From Roseburia sp. AM59-24XD (lineage in GTDB: Bacteria > Bacillota > Clostridia > Lachnospirales > Lachnospiraceae), in the NCBI RefSeq assembly GCF_003478445.1, contig NZ_QUET01000015.1, positions 26,146 to 90,145 on the forward strand: 64,000 bases of DNA, given 5' to 3'. The position numbers were made by a program, and so were the translations under genes. Positions within the stretch are counted from its first letter, which is position 1, and each line of letters starts with the position of its first letter. The notes under the pieces are model-generated. The model did no database searches and was not told the origin of the DNA. It saw only the letters and a program-made list of their open reading frames with translations. This document shows positions 43,154-51,673 of this stretch, piece after piece.

Positions 43154-44773
43154 CTATTTTACCGTTGTCTCACGGATGATCTTTCGTACCGGAAGTACAA
43201 AGGACGGGGATACCGAAAGCTCATCGATACCCATTTTCACAAAGGTCTCTGTCAGCGTTGTATCAGCACCAAGCTCCCCGCAGATGCCGACCCAGCAACC
43301 GCCCTTATGACCGTTATCGATCGTCATCTTGATCATCTTAAGGATTGCCGGATGGTGCGGATCATACATGGTATCCAACTTCATATTCTGACGATCCATC
43401 GCCAGGGTATACTGTGTCAGATCGTTTGTTCCGATACTGAAAAAGTCAACCTCAGCAGCAAGCTCCTCACTCATCATGACAGCCGCCGGTGTCTCGATCA
43501 TAATACCCTGTTCAAAGTTTCCATAAGGGATGCCCCGCTCGTCAAGCTCCTTCTTAACGGACAAAACGATCTTCTTGATCTCGCGAACCTCCTCCACGGA
43601 AATGATCATCGGATACATGATTGCGATCTCGCCATAAGCACTGGCACGAATCAACGCACGAAGCTGCGTACGGAAGATCTCCGGGCGGTCCAGACAGATA
43701 CGGATCGCACGGTAACCCATGGCAGGGTTCTCTTCCTTATCCAGATGGAAATAGTCCACCTGCTTATCGGCTCCGATATCAAGAGTACGAACAACCACCT
43801 TCTTGCCTGCCATCGTCTCAGCCACGCGCTTGTAAGCCAGAAACTGCGTCTCCTCATCCGGATAATCCTCTGCCTCCAGATACAGAAATTCACTTCTAAA
43901 AAGTCCGATGCCCGCTGCATCATTGGCAAGAACATTAGCAACGTCACCGACACCGGCAATATTAGCATACAGCTTGATATGCTTACCGTCTGCGGTCACA
44001 TCCTCCTTGCCCTTAAGCAGTGATAACAGTTCTCTTGCCTCCTGCTCCTTTTTCCGGTCATCCTTCAGCTTTGTAAGAATCTCCTCCTCCGGATCTATAT
44101 AAAGCTTTCCACTCCTGCCGTCTACCACTGCCATGTGGCCATTCCACTCCTCTTGGATATCCACACCGATCAGTGCCGGTATGTTCATGGTTCTTGCGAG
44201 AATCGCTGTATGGGAATTGGCGGATCCATGGCGTGTCACAAAGGCAAGGAGCTTCTCCTTGTCCATCTGAACAGTCTCGCTCGGTGCCAGATCATCCGCC
44301 ACAATGATCACCGGTTCGTCCCCGATATCACCTGTGGTCTCCTGCTCTCCGAGCACAGAGATCAAACGCTCTGTGATATCCTTGACATCAGCCGCTCTCG
44401 CCTTGAAATATTCATCGTCCATCTGCGAGAACATCTCCGCAAAGTTATCGCCGGTTGTTGCCACGGCAAACTCTGCGTTTACATTCTGTGTCTCGATCAT
44501 ATTGACGATAGAGGAAACGTAATCGTCATCCTCCAGCATCATCATGTGCACCTCAAAGACAGCCGCATTGGCTTCGCCAACCTCCTTGACCGCTTTTTCG
44601 TACAGTGCCTGAAGCTGCTCGGATGCCTTTGCACTGGCAGCCTCATATCTTGCTTTCTCTGCAGCCGTATCCTCGACCTTCTCGCGTTTTACCTGCTGCG
44701 CACCCTTCTGATAATAAAAGATCTTTCCAATTGCGATCCCTTTAAAGATCGACTTTCCCTCGTATATTTCCAC
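43154..44773 (-). CDS. ptsI: PTS enzyme I (PEP-protein phosphotransferase)
   Basis: A 539-residue enzyme I that takes phosphate from phosphoenolpyruvate and passes it to HPr. Order: helical HPr-binding part (about 30-140), swivelling domain with the phosphorylated His188 in GSANSHTAILAR, and the C-terminal PEP barrel with GIGLFRSEFLYL, MGYRAIRICLDRPEIFRTQL and GIMIETPAA, then GTNDLTQYTLAMDR and GICGELGAD. The GTG at 44773 is preferred because GGAGG stands five bases before it and the product then begins like other enzymes I (EIYEGKSIFKGIAIG); ATG at 44785 lies upstream of the site. It follows ptsH by 71 bases. Confidence 0.95.
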   Translation of the reverse strand: MEIYEGKSIFKGIAIGKIFYYQKGAQQVKREKVEDTAAEKARYEAASAKASEQLQALYEKAVKEVGEANAAVFEVHMMMLEDDDYVSSIVNMIETQNVNAEFAVATTGDNFAEMFSQMDDEYFKARAADVKDITERLISVLGEQETTGDIGDEPVIIVADDLAPSETVQMDKEKLLAFVTRHGSANSHTAILARTMNIPALIGVDIQEEWNGHMAVVDGRSGKLYIDPEEEILTKLKDDRKKEQEARELLSLLKGKEDVTADGKHIKLYANIAGVGDVANVLANDAAGIGLFRSEFLYLEAEDYPDEETQFLAYKRVAETMAGKKVVVRTLDIGADKQVDYFHLDKEENPAMGYRAIRICLDRPEIFRTQLRALIRASAYGEIAIMYPMIISVEEVREIKKIVLSVKKELDERGIPYGNFEQGIMIETPAAVMMSEELAAEVDFFSIGTNDLTQYTLAMDRQNMKLDTMYDPHHPAILKMIKMTIDNGHKGGCWVGICGELGADTTLTETFVKMGIDELSVSPSFVLPVRKIIRETTVK

Positions 44774-44844
44774 CACAGCCTCCATTTCCGCATGACTCGC
44801 GCATGCATTCTCTCATTTTGCCCTGTGACAGGATATGCAATCGA

Positions 44845-45102
44845 TTACAGTGTCTCCTCAAAGAACTTCTCCATGCCGGCTGCCGCAGCATCCTCATCAG
44901 CACCCTCAACCTCTACTGTGATCTCCTCGCCGCACTTTACGCCGAGAGACATTAACATCATAAGCTTTCTTGCATCTGCCTTGCGGTCGCCCTTTACGAT
45001 CGTAACCGCAGACTCATATTTCTTTGCTTCCTTTACCAGAAGACCTGCCGGTCTTGCGTGAATACCTACCTCATCAGTGATTACATAATTGAATGATTTC
45101 AT
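44845..45102 (-). CDS. ptsH: HPr phosphocarrier lacking regulatory Ser46
   Basis: An 85-residue HPr with the catalytic His15 in VGIHARPAG. In most Firmicutes the second site is Ser46 (LKSIMGVMSLG), phosphorylated by HPr kinase for catabolite repression with CcpA; here the segment is ADARKLMMLMSLGV and residue 46 is Lys. Phosphotransfer to PTS enzymes should work, while Ser46-based regulation should not. The ATG at 45102 follows GGAGGAAATTATT; an upstream ATG at 45117 overlaps the binding site. The gene sits between glcT and ptsI in an order that suggests one transcript. Confidence 0.94.
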   Translation of the reverse strand: MKSFNYVITDEVGIHARPAGLLVKEAKKYESAVTIVKGDRKADARKLMMLMSLGVKCGEEITVEVEGADEDAAAAGMEKFFEETL

Positions 45103-45209
45103 AATAATTTCCTCCATTTCTTAAATTTGTTCGTTTGATTTTATATTGTATACGGATGCTTTCCGGCATCCTTAAAACTTTTATCTGTTCTTTGGTGCTT
45201 CGATTGCTT

Positions 45210-46052
45210 TTATTCTTCGGCGTCCAGTTCGCCGCTTGTCACACGACAGATATGCATTGCCAGATATCCGGTTTCCGCATCCTTTAAGGTGCAGCCGATG
45301 GTCGTTCCGATCTGCTCACAGATCTGTTCTGCCATTGCAAATTCCTCCGGATATTTCACACTCATATAGTCATTTAAACTCATTTTCAATTTCTCGCCAT
45401 TCAGCGCCCGCACGATCATGTAACGCACATGGTTCATCAGTCGGTTATAGGATAATGTCATGACATCGATCCGTTTTCCCATGGCATTCTCTACGATCTC
45501 AATACATTCACGCACCGCGCGGGCTGTCTTCATGGCATCGGATACCTTGTCATCATCGATGGCAGAATGCACATGCAATGTAATATATCCGATCTCATCG
45601 TCTCCGATGGTAATTCCAAATTTCTTCTTGAGAACCGGCACAACACAGCTTGCAACCTTATACTCCATATGAAACAAAAGACGGATATCCTCGGTCAGTG
45701 GATTACTGATCGACTCGTGCCTTTTCATGCGCTCCACCGCATAACAGATATGATCCGCAAGCGGAAATAAAATGTTGCGGTCAATATTTCCAAACACCTT
45801 CTGCGCCTCATCAAGCACCAGGTTCGCGATCTCCAAAAACTCCGGATCGATTGATTTTACGATCTCTCCCGCCTGCCCCCGTTCACCGGATGCCTGCAGT
45901 GTATAGATACGGGCATCCTCTCCCGGTTCCACATGTTCGCTCACCTTTTTACCAAATCCAATCCCCTTGCCCATCAGAAGACATTCCTTCCCGTCCTCTG
46001 CATTTACCGCAAGCACCGCATTATGGTTTAACACTTTTACGATTCTGTACAT
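45210..46052 (-). CDS. glcT: BglG/GlcT-family transcription antiterminator
   Basis: A 280-residue antiterminator: RNA-binding CAT domain (residues 1-55, VLNHNAVLAVNAEDGKECLL and GKGIGFGKK) and two PTS regulation domains (about 65-170 and 175-280) with the conserved histidines in LADHICYAVERMK, YITLHVHSA, NRLMNHVRYM and LAMHICRV. It stabilises an RNA stem that prevents early termination and is switched by phosphorylation through the PTS. An RNA antiterminator/terminator pair lies before ptsG (48378-48466), which is its evident target. It follows the IIA gene by 20 bases. Confidence 0.93.
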   Translation of the reverse strand: MYRIVKVLNHNAVLAVNAEDGKECLLMGKGIGFGKKVSEHVEPGEDARIYTLQASGERGQAGEIVKSIDPEFLEIANLVLDEAQKVFGNIDRNILFPLADHICYAVERMKRHESISNPLTEDIRLLFHMEYKVASCVVPVLKKKFGITIGDDEIGYITLHVHSAIDDDKVSDAMKTARAVRECIEIVENAMGKRIDVMTLSYNRLMNHVRYMIVRALNGEKLKMSLNDYMSVKYPEEFAMAEQICEQIGTTIGCTLKDAETGYLAMHICRVTSGELDAEE

Positions 46053-46072
46053 GTCCGATCCTCACATTTCAT

Positions 46073-46660
46073 TTATTCGTAGAAATCGACCGCAAATAAT
46101 TCCTCTCCTGCTTTGATCTCTCCGTCCTTCAACAGTCGGATCTTCTGGTTATCCTCAAGCTCCGTACAAAGCACCGGTGATGTCAGGGATGGAGCATGCC
46201 CGGCAAGATAGTCAAGATCCAGCTTCATCATCGGATCTCCCTTCTTCACCTTCTGTCCGTTCTCGACAAATACCTCGAAGCCCTTGCCGCCAAGCTGTAC
46301 GGTGTCAATGCCAATGTGTAACAGCATGCTGAGTCCGGAATCTGTCATAAATCCAATGGCATGCTTTGTCTCAAAGACAAAGACAACCTCTCCATCCTCC
46401 GGTGCCTTTACAATGGCATCCGTCGGTGTCACAACGGCTCCGTCTCCCATCATTCTTCCGGCAAATGCCTCATCCGGTGCCGTGGACAGATCTGCTGCCA
46501 CACCGGTGATCGGGCTTGATACCACGATGGTCTTTGTAACCTTTGTTTCCGTCTGTTCCTCCTGTGCAGGCACATCCTCCTCCACAGTTTCTTCACTATC
46601 TTTAGTATATTCGATATCCGGCGCTGTTTCAAGGTAATCTTCCAAATTTGACTTGATCAC
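46073..46660 (-). CDS. PTS glucose-type IIA protein
   Basis: A 195-residue IIA protein of the glucose superfamily. Residues 1-45 are an acidic flexible linker; the rest is the IIA fold with SPITGVAADLSTAPDEAFAG, His100 and the phosphorylated His115 in LLHIGIDTVQLGGKGF. It accepts phosphate from HPr and passes it to the IIB part of the neighbouring IICB protein. Its start overlaps the IICB stop by 4 bases (ATGA), so the two are translationally coupled. A separate IIA with an N-terminal linker looks like a split of the IICBA protein of Bacillus PtsG. Confidence 0.93.
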   Translation of the reverse strand: MIKSNLEDYLETAPDIEYTKDSEETVEEDVPAQEEQTETKVTKTIVVSSPITGVAADLSTAPDEAFAGRMMGDGAVVTPTDAIVKAPEDGEVVFVFETKHAIGFMTDSGLSMLLHIGIDTVQLGGKGFEVFVENGQKVKKGDPMMKLDLDYLAGHAPSLTSPVLCTELEDNQKIRLLKDGEIKAGEELFAVDFYE

Positions 46661-48243
46661 CGTGACATGAGGACCGTATACAATCTGACGCCGTTACCCT
46701 TGTGGATCACACCGCTGGCTCCGGTTGATTTTAACAGTGCATCGTCAACCAAATCGGCATTAAATACCGTACAGCGAAGTCTTGTTGCACAACAGTCAAC
46801 ACCGTCGATATTCTTCTTACCTCCAAGACCTCTTGTGATATCTGCGCTGAGCGGATCATCTGTCCCATTTTCGGTACTGTCCGTTTTCTTGGACTTTCTT
46901 GCATTGACATCTGCCTTCGTATAAAGCTTCACCTCCTGATCTTCATCCTCACGTCCCGGTGTCTTTAAGTTCAGCTTCTTGATCAGGAATGAGAAGATAA
47001 AGTAATACAGGAAGAAATAAATAATTCCGACCGGAATGATCCTCAGCCAGCTTGTCTTGTCATTGCCCTGAAGAATACCAAACAGGAACAGATCCAGAAA
47101 ACCACCGGAGAAGGTAAGTCCGACTGCAATGTTTAACATGTGGGCGATCATATAGGCAGCACCTGCTAAGATCACCTGTACTGCAAACAGGATCGGTGCC
47201 ACGAACAGGAACGAGAACTCGATCGGCTCTGTGATACCTGTCAGCATGGATGTCAGTGCTGCGGAGAAAAGAAGACCTCCAACCTGTTTCTTTTTCTCCG
47301 GCTTCGCGGTGCGGTACATTGCAAGTGCCGCCCCCGGAAGACCAAAGATCATAAAGATAAACTCACCGGAGAAATATCTTGTCGCGTCCGCGCTGAAATG
47401 CGTTACATGGGATGCATCGGCAAGCTGTGCAAAGAAGATATTCTGTCCACCCTGTACCATCTGTCCGGCAACCTCTGCCGTGCCGCCGACAGCTGTCTGC
47501 CAGAACGGCATATAGAATACATGGTGAAGACCAAACGGAATCAGTGCTCTCTTGACAATACCAAAGATCAGTGTGCCGAAATAACCACTGCCGGTCACAA
47601 GACCTCCGAGCGAATAAATACCGTTCTGAACAACCGGCCATACAAAATACATCAGAATACCGACAAACATATACACGATCGTGGAAATGATCGGTACAAA
47701 TCTTGATCCGGCAAAGAATGACAATGCATTCGGAAGCTGGATCTTATGGAAGCGGTTGTGAAGTGCCGCCACACCAAGACCGACGATAATACCTCCAAAC
47801 ACACCCATCTGCAGGGTATTGATACCGCAGACGGAAGCAATCGTTCCGGAAAGCACATCCTTTGAAATGCTTCCATCCCCGAGGATCTTTCCATTGATCT
47901 CCAGCATACCGCTGATCGAAATATTCATAACGAAATATGCGATCACGGCAGAAAGAGCAGATACCTCCTTCTCCTTCTTTGCCATACCGATGGCAACACC
48001 AACGGCAAACAACAGCGGCAGGTTATCAAATACGGCACTGCCGACCTTATTCATGATGACTAAAAGTGCATGCAGGATCGTCCCGTCACCAAGGATCTTT
48101 CCCAAATGGTACGTTGCAATTGTCGTCTCGTTTGTAAACGAACTACCAAGTCCCAGAAGCAACCCGGCAACAGGCAGGATTGCGATCGGCAGCATAAAGC
48201 TTCGTCCGATTCTCTGCAGGACTTCAAAAATCTTATCTTTCAT
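46657..48243 (-). CDS. ptsG: PTS glucose-type IICB permease
   Basis: A 528-residue permease. The IIC part (about 1-420) has about ten membrane segments and the signature TGITEPIEFSFLFVAP near residue 335. A linker rich in charged residues leads to the IIB domain (about 450-528) with the phosphocysteine motif DCCATRLRC. It imports and phosphorylates glucose or a close relative such as N-acetylglucosamine; glucose is favoured by the GlcT-type antiterminator nearby. The leader carries a RAT-like sequence and terminator. The ATG at 48243 follows GGAAAGGAAGGATGAATC. Confidence 0.93.
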   Translation of the reverse strand: MKDKIFEVLQRIGRSFMLPIAILPVAGLLLGLGSSFTNETTIATYHLGKILGDGTILHALLVIMNKVGSAVFDNLPLLFAVGVAIGMAKKEKEVSALSAVIAYFVMNISISGMLEINGKILGDGSISKDVLSGTIASVCGINTLQMGVFGGIIVGLGVAALHNRFHKIQLPNALSFFAGSRFVPIISTIVYMFVGILMYFVWPVVQNGIYSLGGLVTGSGYFGTLIFGIVKRALIPFGLHHVFYMPFWQTAVGGTAEVAGQMVQGGQNIFFAQLADASHVTHFSADATRYFSGEFIFMIFGLPGAALAMYRTAKPEKKKQVGGLLFSAALTSMLTGITEPIEFSFLFVAPILFAVQVILAGAAYMIAHMLNIAVGLTFSGGFLDLFLFGILQGNDKTSWLRIIPVGIIYFFLYYFIFSFLIKKLNLKTPGREDEDQEVKLYTKADVNARKSKKTDSTENGTDDPLSADITRGLGGKKNIDGVDCCATRLRCTVFNADLVDDALLKSTGASGVIHKGNGVRLYTVLMSR

Positions 48244-48377
48244 GATTCATCCTTCCTTTCCTGGTGATATTCATGTGATCATCTGCTTCGTCTGCATATC
48301 CTTTTTAGTGTCCGCTTTTTGCCCTATTCTATACAGCGCACCCGGGATTTATGCTGTTATTCTCACAAAAAGGGAAC

Positions 48378-48466
48378 AAAAAAAGGCACTAACTCACATA
48401 AATATCCTGTAAAATTTATGTCTAGTTAATGCCTTGGGTTCGTTCGAATCAAGTAACATACTATCT
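48378..48466 (-). promoter_or_regulatory. RAT antiterminator site and overlapping terminator in the ptsG leader
   Basis: The RAT-like stretch runs from ATGTTACTTGATTCG to GAACCCAAGG (48460-48432). It overlaps the 5' arm of a terminator: GGCATTAACT (from 48433) pairs with AGTTAGTGCC (48394-48385), with further pairing of ACATAAAT and ATTTATGT, then seven T. GlcT binding to the RAT would prevent terminator folding. Confidence 0.85.
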
Positions 48467-48472
48467 AAACTA

Positions 48473-48501
48473 TTTATAACATTTTCACTCTGATTTGTCA
48501 A
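48473..48501 (-). promoter_or_regulatory. Promoter of the ptsG operon
   Basis: TTGACA at 48501-48496, 17-base spacer, TATAAA at 48478-48473. It lies directly at the stop of the RlmI-like gene, so the pts operon is separately started. Confidence 0.8.
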
Positions 48502-48503
48502 GC

Positions 48504-49706
48504 CTATTTCTCATCACAAACCTGAAAAATATAGAATTTTAAATAATAAGAGGTATCTGCCGCCCAGAGGATCGGATGATCCGGTGCCTGCGTTGCAAAA
48601 GAAACCTGCCGCAGTCTCTTATGCACATTGGCTGCCGCCTGTCCGATCGTCTTGGTAAACAGCTCGTAGGTCATGAAATGTGAACAGGAACAGGTTGCCA
48701 GATAACCGCCGTCCCGGATCAGCTTCATCGCACGCAGATTGATCTCACGGTATCCCTTGACTGCGTTCTTCACAGAGTTGCGGGACTTTGTAAATGCCGG
48801 CGGATCCAGAATGATCACGTCAAACTTCTCTCCGGCTGCCTCCATCTGTGGCAGCTTCTCAAAAACATCGGCACATTCAAAGTCCACAATATCGGACAGA
48901 CCATTTAATGCCGCGTTCTTTTTCGCCTGCTCTACGCCAAGCTCGGAGGCATCCAGACCAAGTACGCTTGCCGCACCTGCCTGTCCGGCATTCAGCGCAA
49001 AGGAGCCTGTATGCGTAAAGCAGTCGAGCACCTTTGCGCCACGGCAGATCGAGCGGATGGACTGACGGTTGTATTTCTGATCCAGGAAAAATCCGGTCTT
49101 TTGTCCTTCCTTGACATCGACCATATAATGCACGCCGTTCTCGATGATCTCAACATTCGTATCAAATTCCGCTCCCATAAAGCCCTTTACGCGCTCCATG
49201 CCTTCCTTCAGACGTTCCTTTGCATCGCTGCGCTCATACACACCGCGGATCGTAATGCCGTCTGCCGCAAGGATCTCCTTTAACAGATCGACAAGATGCT
49301 CCTTATACCGGTCAATACCGAGTGCCAGAGACTCCACGACAAGAACATCGCTGAACTTATCAATGACGAGTCCCGGCAGGAAATCCGCTTCCCCGAAAAC
49401 GATACGGCAGCTCGAGATATCCACAGTTGCCTTCCGGTAATCCCATGCCGCCTGCAGACGCATTTTCCAAAAAGCATCGTCAATCTCCTGCTCCTGATGA
49501 CGTGTCAACATCCGGACACGGATCTTGGAGTGACGGTTGATATAGCCCTTCCCCATCGGATAGCCGTCAAAGTCATGCACCAGCACGACATCGCCATCGT
49601 CAAAGCTGCCGACTACATTTGCGATCTCGTTGTCGTAGATCCAGGCACCGCCCGCCTTGATCGTGCGTCCTTCTCCCTTTTTCAGCGTTACAATTGCATG
49701 TTCCAT
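48504..49706 (-). CDS. RlmI-like class I SAM-dependent rRNA methyltransferase
   Basis: A 400-residue protein: N-terminal PUA domain (about 1-75, TIKAGGAWIYDNEIANVVGSF), a central linker domain with RGVYERSD and KTGFFLDQKYNR, and a Rossmann methyltransferase domain (about 215-400) with VLDCFTHTGSFALNA (SAM loop) and VIILDPPAFTKS. This layout is that of RlmI/YccW and RlmK-type m5C or m2G 23S rRNA methyltransferases; the exact position modified is unknown. The start overlaps the stop of the preceding gene as TAATG. It is closely coupled to the clan GH-A-like gene, an odd pairing. Confidence 0.88.
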   Translation of the reverse strand: MEHAIVTLKKGEGRTIKAGGAWIYDNEIANVVGSFDDGDVVLVHDFDGYPMGKGYINRHSKIRVRMLTRHQEQEIDDAFWKMRLQAAWDYRKATVDISSCRIVFGEADFLPGLVIDKFSDVLVVESLALGIDRYKEHLVDLLKEILAADGITIRGVYERSDAKERLKEGMERVKGFMGAEFDTNVEIIENGVHYMVDVKEGQKTGFFLDQKYNRQSIRSICRGAKVLDCFTHTGSFALNAGQAGAASVLGLDASELGVEQAKKNAALNGLSDIVDFECADVFEKLPQMEAAGEKFDVIILDPPAFTKSRNSVKNAVKGYREINLRAMKLIRDGGYLATCSCSHFMTYELFTKTIGQAAANVHKRLRQVSFATQAPDHPILWAADTSYYLKFYIFQVCDEK

Positions 49707-51151
49707 TACAGTACCTCCTGAATCTCCTCATAACGGATACGAAGCTCCGGCATCTTTGTGATCGTAGTATAATAATTGATATCCCAGTCATCCCCCTGTG
49801 ACGGATCATTCTCTCCGGTTGCCGGCGGTGCGAAGATCTTCAGTGTCATCTCTGTGCCCGGCTCGATCGGTGTCTCAAAGAAAGCGGACATCATATCGAC
49901 GGTCTTTGTTCCAGGTGCTTTATAGAACCAGCGTCCGTTTAACTCCATCATCAGATTGAGTTCTTCTTCAAAGGTGATCTCACAAAATTCCGGTGTCTTC
50001 TCAAAACAGATCGGGATTGCAATTCCCTCTGCATCCTCTGCACCGCCCCAGCGAAGAGTTGCCGGCAGTGTCGTCTCCTCCTGCTCATTGAGTCCCGGCA
50101 GGAAGAACGGATCCTTCAGAATTTCCTTATAGTCCTTTAAGACCGGCTGGGGGATACCGACTGTAGAATTGTTCGGATCCTCGATCTCAAGACCAAGTCT
50201 TCCTCTGTCCCTGAACTGGTACATAGAAAATCCGTCGAACCAGTCCGCATTTTCGGACTTTAATTTCTCAACAAAACGCTTGATCGATTCGCCCTGACGC
50301 ATCGGTCCCGTCACGTCTCCATCGGTGTTAAACTCAGAGATCACGAACGGTTTGCACTCTCCGTGGTTGACCTTTGTCATTCTCTTAGAGGTTTTATTGA
50401 GTCTCTCAAAAAACAGATCAACCGGTGTCATCGCGTAGCTGTCTCCACCCTTTTCACATACGTCAAACGGCCATCCGTAATGAAGTGCCAGATAGCAGTC
50501 ATTGGACCAGATATCGGCAATATCAAATGCCTCCTTGAACTCCTCCTCATACTGTACCGGCGCATCCTCTGCCTCGAGATCTCCGACAGCACCGCCGCAG
50601 AATACAAGTGAGATCTGTGGTGCCTCTTCCTTCACAATCTTTGCGAAGCGCACAAAGAACTCTCCGATCTCCTTGTAGGAGAAACGCTGGTTGTGGGTGA
50701 ACCAGTCTCCGGCACACTCATGGTTGATACGAAGACGCATTCTTCCGAATGGCCTGAGATCCTTTGCGATCTGACGGAGATATTCATCCTCCAGAGAACA
50801 GTCGATCGTAAGCGTCAGTGCCACGTCCTGACCATGACGGCGGATATCGCGCATCTGCTCAAACGGTTCTCCCTTTGTATCGCCGTCCGGACCTCCGCGA
50901 TACGGGAAGTAATCATCATACGGATAATCCCACTGAAAATGGATCTCCATGTCCTTACATGCCACACTGATACGCTCCGGCCACTCCTTATCCTTTGGAT
51001 AATAAGTATACATAATGCCAATATTTCTATGTGGTCTTCCCAGTGTATTTAAAATGTAATCCTGATTGACATACTCAGCTCTCTCACTGCCGTCTCCCAG
51101 ATCCAGACCACAGCATGCCGGTGTTAAAGTTATTTTCTTAATCTTGTCCAT
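49706..51151 (-). CDS. Putative clan GH-A glycosidase of unassigned family
   Basis: A 481-residue protein without a signal peptide. LRINHECAGDWFTHNQRFS has an Asn-His-Glu that resembles the acid/base site of GH26 and related barrels, and KPFVISEFNTDGD looks like a nucleophile strand. WDYPYDDYFPYRGG, RRHGQDVALTLTIDC and WSNDCYLALHYGWPF fit barrel strands between them; residues 350-481 look like a beta-sandwich. I do not recognise a precise family. The ATG at 51151 follows AGAGGGACAA. Its stop is joined to the RlmI-like start (TAATG). A glycosidase acting on an internalised oligosaccharide is the best guess; a non-catalytic protein is possible. Confidence 0.6.
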   Translation of the reverse strand: MDKIKKITLTPACCGLDLGDGSERAEYVNQDYILNTLGRPHRNIGIMYTYYPKDKEWPERISVACKDMEIHFQWDYPYDDYFPYRGGPDGDTKGEPFEQMRDIRRHGQDVALTLTIDCSLEDEYLRQIAKDLRPFGRMRLRINHECAGDWFTHNQRFSYKEIGEFFVRFAKIVKEEAPQISLVFCGGAVGDLEAEDAPVQYEEEFKEAFDIADIWSNDCYLALHYGWPFDVCEKGGDSYAMTPVDLFFERLNKTSKRMTKVNHGECKPFVISEFNTDGDVTGPMRQGESIKRFVEKLKSENADWFDGFSMYQFRDRGRLGLEIEDPNNSTVGIPQPVLKDYKEILKDPFFLPGLNEQEETTLPATLRWGGAEDAEGIAIPICFEKTPEFCEITFEEELNLMMELNGRWFYKAPGTKTVDMMSAFFETPIEPGTEMTLKIFAPPATGENDPSQGDDWDINYYTTITKMPELRIRYEEIQEVL

Positions 51152-51277
51152 TTGTCCCTCTTTCTGCACTGCAACTATGATTACTGTTCATCCGACAGTG
51201 CCCGGATATATATCTATAAATATACACGAATTCGTGGTATAATTCTACTAAAAGATTTCAGGAAAGGATTGATCCAT

Positions 51278-51664
51278 ATGAAACGAAGAATTTTGACTTA
51301 TTTGCAGCAGATCGATGAGCTGATCCAGGATCCGCCGGAAGATACAGACTGGGACCGTGCCATCCACAATCATCTGACTCAGATTCAGTTTTTCCAGCAC
51401 GAACGGCTGATCCATCTGATCGTCACCGTGCTTTTCGCACTGATGACCACCTCGGTTGTTGTCGGTCTTGTCGGAACCGGAAGCATCTGGCTTACGCTTC
51501 TGCTAATCCCTCTTCTGATCCTTCTGTTCCCATATATCAATCACTATTATCTTCTGGAAAACGGTGTCCAGAAAATGTATGCGCAGTATGACCGCATGTT
51601 AGAATACCAAAGCGACAAAAAGTGGAACCGCTTTTTTGCAGTTCCACCTAAAGAAGAAAAATAA
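51278..51664 (+). CDS. Small membrane protein of unknown function
   Basis: A 128-residue protein. Residues 1-45 are helical and charged (LTYLQQIDELIQDPPEDTDW); two membrane segments follow (about 46-68, LIVTVLFALMTTSVVVGLV, and 70-92, IWLTLLLIPLLILLFPYI); the C-terminus is cytoplasmic and basic-rich (YQSDKKWNRFF). The ATG at 51278 follows CAGGAAAGGATTGATCCAT; the longer frame from 51152 has no site. No named family is recognised, though such short two-segment proteins are common in Lachnospiraceae. It is convergent with ylmH and has its own intrinsic terminator. Confidence 0.78.
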   Translation: MKRRILTYLQQIDELIQDPPEDTDWDRAIHNHLTQIQFFQHERLIHLIVTVLFALMTTSVVVGLVGTGSIWLTLLLIPLLILLFPYINHYYLLENGVQKMYAQYDRMLEYQSDKKWNRFFAVPPKEEK

Positions 51665-51673
51665 ACCTGTCCG

